Below, piece by piece: positions 54,594 through 64,000 of a stretch of DNA of 64,000 nucleotides. Position 1 is the stretch's first letter, and each line of letters starts with the position of its first letter. The stretch lies in contig NC_134027.1 of the NCBI RefSeq assembly GCF_964204645.1, forward strand, positions 23,610,485-23,674,484, given 5' to 3'. The notes under the pieces are model-generated. The model had not been told where the DNA came from, made no database searches, and worked only from the letters and a program-made list of their open reading frames with translations. Made by a program: the position numbers and the translations under genes. Source of the stretch: Tubulanus polymorphus. Lineage: Eukaryota > Nemertea > Palaeonemertea > Tubulaniformes > Tubulanidae.

Positions 54594-57500
54594 ACTACGA
54601 CCTGTCCGAGTATTGATCTGGCCTTTCGTAGCGCGGACGACGGTAACTGGTGAATTTTCGGACAATCTAGGTCAATCCTGATATTATTTACCCATTATCT
54701 GAGGGAATAACTAACAATGATGCAACTCCCGAAGGCCTGTTCGTTGAAACTAACAGGTATTTTCAAAAATGAGTTCCCCCCATAAAATAGCTAGGCCTAT
54801 CAACAAAATCAGTTAAGACCACAAAAGAAAGTAATAAATCAATTTGCTGTGTTTATTTGGCTTTAATCTACACGTTGATCTGCCAAGTGTATTTGCATCA
54901 GAAACTTTCTTTGAAAGAAAAAATGATGGGTAACAGAACTCACTGGTGTATCAACTTCCATTTACATCGGTATATCGGGTTCCTCTGTATATTGACTTTT
55001 GCTCACACTTGTCATATCGGCTTCCTTCCACTGGTATATCGACTTAACACCCAATTAAACTCATTAAATCGACTTGCACAATGATATCTAGTTCCATCAT
55101 TAGTACCAGTAAAATATTTATATCATATATTTAACGGAGTACCCAGTAAGAAATATCCCTGGTTGCTATCACAAGGTACCTGCATTTGCTGCATTTCACG
55201 TAAATTTCAAATACAAATCCGTCCAGTTGTCCAATTATTAACTGAATACTGTTGTTTCATATCGCTGCCCTTTATTAAAACGATACACAATAAACACGCA
55301 TATTTTTTCATAGTTCGCACAGCCTCACGCACGATGCTTAATCAAGGTTTACAGAGATGTACTTTTGCAGCCATACTCAATCTCTTTTTGGTAGGTGGTG
55401 CCAGTGGCCTGGAACAGTGAACCAGGGTCGGCGGAGCCGGGCCAATAATTAAATTATTTTGCCGTTGATTTTTTCTTTTGAAAACGTATTTGTGATCGAC
55501 TTTGAAACAGGCGTCTAAAACGATCCGTAGCATCATTTACAAGCAAAGTGACTCAATTGACCTGAATCAGGATAACTATGGTCTCACACTCCAGGAGCCT
55601 TCGAAATGCAACCATTTAAAAGAAATTTTCCGGGAAACCCAACCCCCCCCCCCCCCCCCAACCCTCGAAAGAATATAGCCGCGCATTTTTCACCCTGTAA
55701 AGCGCCGTCGGATATGAACCAGGCCAATGTCATCTTGCTTACGTTGGCCTATCTGCCGATGTTGGATAGAAGATAACAAAAAGTATGTCGAGTTAGGAAT
55801 TGAAATGATCATCTAGGGGTGGTTTCACGGGATAGGACCCGCCTTCCCAGAGGTTTCTTTTTTTGCGTCAAAGGCAGAGCTTTAGACTGTGCTTAATTTG
55901 ACACTCATCTTCTCGGAATTCTCTTCTGTATTATATATGTCTTTCTAAAAATCGAGTAGCCTAATGTTCGACCTATGTCCGAATGTATTTCCTTTCTTCT
56001 GGGCACCAGCCTTCTCAACAGTCATTTCCATTTTGATATTCGATGAAATGCCGGTCCCGCATTCCATTTCTGAAAATCCATATTGACTAATATATACATA
56101 TTGCAGGACGCCGCGTTAAGAACCCCGACTCTTCCAGCCCTTGAGTTCACAGAAATCACGCTACGGTGCTAAGCCCGCGGTACTTGATTAGCTCTTAGAC
56201 TGGTGCCTGTCCCAAATATTTGAAAATACCACTTAACCAGTCGAATTAGTTGTTAGAAACGCTTGTAGATTGGTGGAACCACTATACCGTCCCCTAGCGT
56301 GATTGCTGCGAATTGATTTAATACCACGCTCACTGGTGTCCCAGTAGTACAAGGACCATGCGGGCAACGCGGCAGGGATTCGAGTTGGCGTCAGGTTTGA
56401 ATCCAAGAGGAGGGGACGAGCCACGTTGGCCCCAGATTCAGAAATATCACTAAGAAACGATTAACATATCGAATTTCCATATTTTATTTGCCGATCGCAG
56501 GTTTTACATGAAATGATAACACCAGAATTTATGCACAACATGTTCAGTTAGTTATTAAGACGAGTTAGTACCGTAATATCTTGTTATAATCTTGTAATAT
56601 CAATTGTTTTCATCCTTAAAATCAGTGTCTAAACGCATCTAATACAAACGTTATATGATACGTAGCAAGCAAATCTCTAGCTTAGAATTAAGATAGACCT
56701 AAAGCTTTTTCGTGGTTAATATTTAGGAAAATCATCGGGTTCAATTTCACGAAAAGGTATCCATTAATGGTTTAAACATTTGAATGGCCGACCGGTCAGT
56801 TTCAAGACGAAAAGGCTTCCTACAAATTTTGGTCCTAAACTATGATCGGTCCGAACGAATTAAGAAATTCTACGGAATCACAGTAAGGAGAAAAATACCA
56901 GTAAATTCAAGCACGGGGCATTTATTATTGACGTAATTGATGATAGTCACTAAAATGAACTAGTAATATGTATTTCCTGCGAAACCAGTAACTGACTAAA
57001 ACTGTTTTGAACTCAATCAACGAATTAAACTAATTAAAACTGGCTTAAGACTAAAAGCCCATTTTAGGTGTTTATTCGAGACAGTGGAATCGGTTTTATG
57101 AGTAGAAGAAATGAGACTCGTTTATAGATCGAAGCCACAATTAGGAATTAAGAGATGGATAAAGATAGATCCTTCTTGATTCAAAACTTCGTAGGTAAAA
57201 ATCCCCAGTTAACGATTTCAAAGAACTGTGGGATCATCTTCACTATCAATGACATGTTAATTTGTGTTATTTTTCAATTCAAAATGTAAAATAACTTGTA
57301 TGCTCATCATATTCTTACGTTATACCGTACAGCAAAATATGAATAAATTGAATTCATATACACATCGATATGAATAAATTGACCCTAGGATTGTATCTAC
57401 TTGCACTCAATTTCAAAAGTTGCAGGATCTCTCTACAATCATGTACCCACTTTGAAGAATTGGGTATTTTTACCGCCAACCCGTCTACCCTGACTACATT

Positions 57501-58600
57501 GCGGAACCGGGGCACTAGCCTGTAATTTCGAAAATCTATATTGGCGCCGCGTGGAAAACCTCTTCGACGGAAATTTCAGCCGAAACCAAACGAATCCATG
57601 CATATATACATGAAATATAACACAATAGCCTCTTGAGGGTAAGACCGAAATAACCACGAAGAGAGAAATCAGGAAAAAAAATAATCAGAAAACTTCAATC
57701 AATTTTTTATTCTATATAAATTTCGTAAATAAATTTTTTTTCTCTTCAAATATTATTATCATCATTTATATTCAATACTATTATTATAATTCCAAAAAGT
57801 AATCTTTAAAAAAAACATTCTTTATCGATTTATTTCATTCCAGGTCGTTTATGTTGTCCGTCAAATTTTCATCGAAATCCCATATATATACATGTACTGC
57901 GAAAGTTTGACAAATTCGGCGTTTAAATTCATTACTACGTCGGATTGCGCAATCACAACAATACCATAACTAGGCCAGAAGAAATTAAGTCTTATCGTTC
58001 GTTGTCGGGCACATATCCTAAAATAAATTAAATCAATACAAACAGAACTCCATCCATATATGATCCGTTGAAAACACGAGAACCAATTCTTCTACAAAAC
58101 ACTAACTCTATACTCGAATCTATTCATTGATAACAATATTCTATCCGACTTTTAAAGCCATTGAAAAACAAATCGTGGATTTAACTCGGCTCTATGGGGC
58201 CAATGGTAAAACTGAAGACTAGTAAAAATCGAGCATAAAGATGAAAGTGAAAGCTCATTCTGCAGTTTGTCATCATTTTTTGAGGTGGAATTATTAACGA
58301 CATTGACTGAACAAGCATATTTTTTGGGGAGTCATCTTGTTGCCGCAAGTGAGCGACTTCAGAGAATGATAATGCCAATCTACACACTATTAAAGAATAA
58401 GTTATCAGGATCCAGCTTCGATTGCAAGTTCCCAAACTGATTTCACATTAGCACATAGATAAATGAATAAGAATCTAGGTTTGAAGATAATACTTTTACA
58501 ATGAATCTAGCCTTTAAATACCTAAACCCACAAGGGGACCGTAATCACCTAAGGCATTATTAGTAGGTTTTCGAGACCCAACGCATTTCTCACATGAATA
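54594..58600. other. Intergenic, no gene supported
   Basis: About 4 kb. Holds a poly-C run at 55,645-55,659 and many short ORFs without recognisable domains (for example 54,857-55,084, 55,163-55,420, 57,439-57,657). At 56,380 a GGGATTCGAG word resembles a B-box, too weak to call. Nothing else seen. Confidence 0.4.
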
Positions 58601-58604
58601 CCGA

Positions 58605-59130
58605 AAGATACACGTGTAGATACAGATTATAGGATTTTCTTGCATGTGTAGATACAGAATACAGATTATCCCTCATGTGTAGTAGATACAAAATACTTGA
58701 TTTCCCCTTGCGTGTAGATACAGAATACGAGATCACCTCACGAGTGTAGATACAGAATACGGGATTGTTTCATACCTGTAGACACAGAATACAGGATTGC
58801 CTGACTTGTGTAGATACAGAATACAGGATTGCCTGACATGTGTAGATACAGAATACGAGATCGCCTGACATGTGTAGATACAGAATACAGGATTGTCTGA
58901 CATGTGTAGATACAGAATACAGGATTGCCCGACATGTGTAGATACAGAATACAGGATTGCCTGACATGTGTAGATACAGAATACAGGATTGCCCGACATA
59001 TGTAGATACAGAATACAGGATTGCCTGACATGTGTAGATACAGAATACAGGATTACCTGACATGTGTAGATACAGAATAGGGGATCGCCTGACATGTGTA
59101 GATACAGGATACAGGATTATCTCTCAGGTG
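58605..59130. repeat. 32-bp minisatellite, ~16 units
   Basis: Head-to-tail units with core GTGTAGATACAGAATAC plus a variable GATTGCCTGACAT part. The central ten units (58,790-59,110) are nearly identical and the outer ones decay in both directions. Because 32 is not a multiple of three, all three minus frames stay open for ~100 codons. This is a repeat artefact, not a gene. Confidence 0.92.
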
Positions 59131-59799
59131 TGCAGATTGGCTCCTTTAGTCGTAAAGATAGAAAAGTTTCGTATCGAAGCTTAATAAAATAAATGTTTGA
59201 AAAATCAACAACACCATTTAATTCATTTTATATCAGAACATGCTTCGCGTGCGATTACCACAAACAACTGATAAAACTATTTTCATAACTATTTCGCGCT
59301 GGTGGGAAAATAAATTTGAACCAGATAATTACAAACTATCTTTCGACCCCAAACATACATCATCCTGACTTGCCGAGGTTTGGTTGCTTCTCTTGTGGGC
59401 GCAACACTCCTCAGTAACTACGAGTTGTTCGTTTATTTCACCAATTAAAGGCCATGCACCATTAAAACAGCATATTTTGCCAGATGAAAAATTGTACTTA
59501 CAACCGCTTCAATTGGCTTTTCCGACTACATAGCCACGCAAACCAAATCTTGGCAAGTGAGGATGAACACAATCTGTGAGCTTTTAACACTTAACAAATG
59601 CATAATAATTATCATAATTGCTATTACCATTACTATTATTATTATTATTAATATATTTCATTAAATAATGATAATTTAATTATATAAAACATTGTTGAGA
59701 CAGTTTGCTGCTTTGGACAGTCGCGAGTAAATGAGTAGATGAAAAGGACAGCGAAAGTCCCGATACCAGCACACTGCGTGTATTACAGTCAAACGCAAC

Positions 59800-59955
59800 A
59801 TGACAAAGAAATTCCAGGTCAGTTCTTTAATTCGTCCTTACGATGGCATTGCGAGACTCTGCCACGTTCCTCCGTCACCGAGATACAGGAAACTCGTGGT
59901 GAATGTGGCCGAGTCCGACGATGCCATTAAGTCCGACATACTTACACGTATATAA
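59800..59955 (+). CDS. Small ORF of unknown function (51 aa) or isolated exon
   Basis: Starts ATG ACA AAG AAA and stops TAA at 59,953. The product is basic at the N-terminus with VPPSPRYRKLVVNVAESDD in the middle, a protein-like composition unlike the surrounding AT-rich DNA. A splice acceptor-like ATTCCAG precedes codon 7, so it could be a terminal exon. No family recognised and no upstream exon found. Low confidence. Confidence 0.25.
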   Translation: MTKKFQVSSLIRPYDGIARLCHVPPSPRYRKLVVNVAESDDAIKSDILTRI

Positions 59956-62042
59956 TGATATGCTTAAGTTCTCATTCATTCTTATTCGTAAATTCTAGTT
60001 AATTCTTCCCCAATAAATAAGTAATCACTAACTCATACTAATGTACTTGATTCTTAACAAGCGTAAATTACAAGCTCACGATAACATACACCCCTCCACA
60101 GAGAGACAGAACTAAGGAAAGTGAAAGCTCCTTTTTGATTTTCATCGCAGGTATTACTACGAATACACCACTAATTGAAAAATCTGCTTAACTTGTCAAA
60201 ACGTAGCAAAACGACAATATTGTTCTAGTTAAAACAAAGCGCTTGGTTTCTTGAAAGAGGTTACACTTAAAACAGACAAGTTTGAAATATTGTCGATATT
60301 GAAGATACGATGTCACCAATATGACATCAACGAAATTTTTAATGTAAAAGCCTGGCGCACGCAGCAAGATAAACATCGAAACAAGAAACATACCCGGTAC
60401 AGAATTGTGTCGTTTAGCTACTGTAACATGGCGCGTGGTAGTTGAAACGTTTCTTGTTTGCTAAATTTTGGGGCCAGAAAAAACATTTCAGTTTCGTGTG
60501 GCGTGCACACTGAATTTCACCCTTTCGTTAAACAGGACGCCACCTTGTGGCCAACGTCTATTAGCAAAGTTCTCATTAGCCACTGATGGCAACCTTCTTA
60601 ATCCGGATCATTTGGGAAAAGTGAAATCAATCCGGCTCACGAGAAATCCGCGCCTTGATTATCATATTCTTATTAGCTGGATTTAACTGATCGGGATTAA
60701 ACAGGGGGGTGAATCTGGTCCAAGGGCAAAACTAAAACTGGTCGATAAACTTAACTCCCGGCAGATTTTCTATCGTAACGCAAAGAAAGACACTAGGTTT
60801 AATTCATCTCAAGTATTAATACATACTGCATGCGAAGTAATACGGACACATTTTCACAGAAAATTATTTGCATTCTTAATAACTTCAAGGCTAACCCCGC
60901 CTTGACTGAGCCAGTTTCAGAAAAAAATTAAACACCTAAATATCTGCATTTATTCAGTTTATCTTATGCTGGCATGAATCTGCTGCCTGTAGCAGGTAGT
61001 ACCTACACCTTCATACAATCACATTTTGACAACGGATGAGTGGGCAACCTGAATTCCACACACAGAGACGATCTGGCCGTGGTCAAACTGGCGCAGTCAT
61101 TCACACATTACTAAAACGCTAGATGCTGTGGCAAGTGAGGAGACTCCTTTCTAGAACCTGCTCGCCTAGCATTCAAGCGCAATAATTTTGACCAATACTA
61201 AAATTTGACACGGGCCTGGTCTGATATTTTTGGTCAGTCCAAAAACTTGCGTGATCGCGGCTATGGTTTGTGGCCTTGAGTGGGAAATTTCTAAACAAGT
61301 ACCTCGTGTCCGCATAAGAGACCCTTAGTGATAGTCCCTTGATTGAAGGGTGGGGGTACAGGCAGCGGATTTAGGAGTCAATCCTTTTTGTGAAACCGTC
61401 TAACAGGACACTAAGTTATGAAATGAAGTTATCCTTTCGTTGTTTCACGTTTTTGGCAACTAATTTCAACCGAAGACAAATGAAGTAAAAAGTGACAGTA
61501 ATCATTTTTCGTAACGATATCAACAATTATGTTAATTTTGCAAAGACTAATTTACATTATTTACAAGAAGTGTTTTACAGTTCTAAGTATTGCGGATGAA
61601 TAACTGACAGTCGCGTGGCAGGATGGGCACTCTAGTGCTGGATCATTTTGAAATAAGGTTTGCCTACCGTGGTCACATATTTTTGGGACTGCATACAAGG
61701 CAGACAAGATGATGCAACTTCATTTCGACAATAAATAATGATAAGTTCGAGCCGGCGCCGAGCAAAAACCGTAATTTGAACTTTTATCGGAAAAGAGAAC
61801 ACACAAAACTAAATCCTAGGTCTGGCATTTTCATGAAAATCTTTTTCACCGAATTTTTAATTGTTACCTATCAAAAAGACTAACAGCATCTGAACTGAAG
61901 AGTAGAGCTTTATAAGTTCTTGGTCTCATGAACTGGTGAAAATAATAAGTTCAGTTAAAGTCGCAACTGATGTCCAACAAAGACCTAAAGTAGTAACCTT
62001 TTTTACAGAACCAAGATAAAAATAAAACCATATAACGGTACT

Positions 62043-62205
62043 GATTTTAAGTCAAAGCCATGACTGTACAACCTTCGAGTAATCATTTCAAACGATTACT
62101 CCAAGGTACAACCACAGATGTAAAATGGTCTTACATTGAACAAAGATGAACTTTTAGCCACTTAGGTTTAAGTAAGCCGTGACTGCACAACTGGCCGTAA
62201 ACTGA
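62043..62205. repeat. MITE-like piece related to 2,437-2,578
   Basis: Shares TTTAAGTCAAAGCCATGACT and GTGACTGCACAACTGGCC with the fold-back element at 2,437. Inside lies a short hairpin GAGTAATC...CGATTACTC at 62,077-62,103. Decayed and rearranged. Confidence 0.5.
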
Positions 62206-63586
62206 TAAGTTTCTAAAGAGTGCTCAATTTGATCCCACAGTTCCAAGTTAAAATACCGGTACAACAAAAGCTTCCCTTGAAAACGAAATCATTTCAACTG
62301 GGAGTTAAATCTAACTCTCAACTGCACAACTGAGTCCAGTTTCATGAAAAGATTTAACTCTGTATAGTTGTTATTTGTTTTGCTTCATTGTTTCGATGCG
62401 GCAAAGTAAACAATCTTAAGCACAGATTTTTTCACGAAACTGCGTCCAGGGAATCAGAATTGTGGATAAATTGACATCTAGACTCAAAAGAGGGTTTTCT
62501 ACTTAACAGCCAGCTAAAGTCAGGTTTTAATCTGTGCGTTAAACAGACACATTTCAGAAACAACACTTCAATATATATTTATATATATATATTCTTTATC
62601 TACATTTTTCTTTTAATCATCGAACTCACGAAAATCTAGAAGCAGCTATGAAAAAAAAAAATAATAATCAGAAAGTTGATTACGATTCAGCATGACATGT
62701 TTATCACAGAATTTGACAAATTACTTAGTATATAAAACACACCACCAATCACAATACATGACATCGCCTTCGCCATGTATCTATCTATCGATTGACAGCG
62801 CCAATCAATCGTCTAAAATGGGACTAAACTCCACCCCTGTTTCGACGTACGGCGAAAAATATGGAAACCGTTTCAGAAACTCGATAATTATTATCATAAT
62901 ATAAGCAGGGAATTATTTAGTTTTCTAAAAAAAATTTTTATGCCATTTCTACTGATTTTTTTCAAACGCGGATAGCAAAAAAGGCCAAGAGCAAGACTTT
63001 TTATGTGTTGGAATTACAACTCCCCCTGCCCCCGCCTGATGAACGGTGAAGGCTACTAATTCAAAATCTAATGACAACCTTTGTCACAAACTAATGTGGA
63101 AGGATTCCGTCTATGGCAAGTGAGGATTCACCAGGTGTGCTAGTGTGTTGTAGGGCATTAACTGCTACAGCAACAGTGGATTCCATTTGAACCTATTGAA
63201 GATGTAAAGTACCGGCAACAAGAAACCGAAATGTCAATATCAGTTTATCAAGCAATGTGATTTGCCTTAATTTCGATCAAATATTGTAAGTACGCTATCT
63301 GGTGGCTCGGGCCTCGTTCGAGGACCCTGAAAATAGATATTCAAGGTTATCTAAGAAATCATCTAGGGGGTGCCAGGGGGCTGGGGAATTTACCAAAAAG
63401 ATCAACACGAAACTAATAGCATCGACAATTCATCAATTACGTACACGGTATCACTAACTAAGCTAAAGCCGAACGTTTAAGAAAACAAAATCATTAGCGT
63501 CATCGTAAAATCATCGACCAAAAAACTGTCGTTTCTTCATTCGATTATATTCTCGAATAAGCGATAAGGAAAATCCATCGTCATCT

Positions 63587-63588
<2 letters not shown>

Positions 63589-63617
<29 letters not shown>

Positions 63618-63626
63618 TATCCGTCT
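63589..63626. repeat. ATC/GTC trinucleotide repeat
   Basis: CATCATCATCGTCGTCGTCG run of about 38 bases, 90 bp beyond the GPI stop codon, so within its 3' UTR. Confidence 0.8.
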
Positions 63627-63717
63627 GCCAGTGAAATGAGATAAAAACATGCGGCAACGTCATCTGTTCATTCGGTCGCTAAGATTCGTTCATTTGTCCG
63701 TCCGTCTGTCCGCGCGT

Positions 63718-63891
<174 letters not shown>

Positions 63892-64000
63892 TCAATTTAC
63901 AGTCACATTGACGTTTAGAAACAATTCCTGCGATAAGTGGTGATCTTAAAACCGTCTGACCACAACGTAATTCATCAACGGTATACCATCCCTTGCAGGG

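Larger units (their letters stand above)
59131..63717. other. Intergenic / likely 3' side of GPI, little recognised
   Basis: Contains AATAAA words near 59,183, an ATT/ATA-rich microsatellite at 59,630-59,690, the small ORF and MITE-like pieces listed separately, a TA-rich repeat at 62,570-62,592 and the trinucleotide run at 63,590. No protein domain recognised on either strand. Confidence 0.4.

Noticed and set aside
58733-59095. Three overlapping ~100-codon minus-strand frames with a repeated YSVSTHVRQSCIL-like peptide
   Set aside because: Produced by a 32-bp tandem repeat. All three frames are equally open, with no start context or domain.
58605-59130. CRISPR-like regular repeat
   Set aside because: Units are contiguous without unique spacers, and this is an animal genome. 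It is a minisatellite.
63533-63640. Aspartate-rich C-terminal exon on the minus strand (DDDDDDDDEDDDG)
   Set aside because: Lies after the GPI stop codon and is explained by a trinucleotide repeat in the 3' UTR. No separate gene evidence.

Overview
The window is animal nuclear DNA. Genes have spliced exons with GT..AG borders, introns are long, repeats are dense, and the gene families are animal ones (ionotropic glutamate receptor, class A GPCRs, an Ig-domain protein, glucose-6-phosphate isomerase). An expanded, locally duplicated set of intronless-looking GPCRs, a variant glutamate-type receptor and a relic resembling the LDL/LRR-type GPCRs of molluscs suggest a lophotrochozoan marine invertebrate. 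Species cannot be read from the sequence.

Layout. 1-4,060: repeat-rich flank, a diverged copy of 14,094-20,030, with a tRNA-like element and two fold-back elements. 4,746-13,926 (minus): a complete 11-exon ionotropic glutamate receptor-like gene, reconstructed exon by exon with matching phases (815 aa). Its glutamate-binding arginine is replaced by glutamine. 14,094-20,030: the second copy of the flank, carrying a ~1 kb inserted element, a palindromic tRNA-like element and decayed pieces of the Ig-gene flanks. 20,205-21,155 (minus): first family-A GPCR. 22.2-23.6 kb: tRNA-derived and LINE debris. 24,072-26,373 (plus): a four-exon secreted Ig-domain protein, followed by decayed copies of its 3' end.

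29,838-30,788 (minus): second family-A GPCR. 32,063-~52,300: a tandem array of ~4.55 kb units. Each unit holds a head-to-head pair, a family-A receptor on minus and a family-B receptor on plus, separated by ~1.03 kb. There are four full pairs, then a 5'-truncated family-B copy. Units from the second on are separated by a (GACCGGAACC)-type minisatellite. A patch of ~175 bp over TM6/extracellular loop 3/TM7 of the B genes is ~20% diverged between copies 1-2 and 3-4, while the flanks are nearly identical, which looks like gene conversion. 52,650-53,016: relic of an RXFP/GRL101-like GPCR. 53,457-54,593 (plus): a further, divergent GPCR. 54.6-63.7 kb: no convincing gene, with a 32-bp minisatellite at 58.6-59.1 kb. 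63,718-63,841 (minus): last exon of glucose-6-phosphate isomerase, the rest lying beyond the right edge.

Taken together, a variant glutamate-type receptor and at least eleven GPCRs next to each other would fit a chemosensory or peptide-sensing cluster that grows by local duplication. That role is inference. The gene structures and duplications are read directly.
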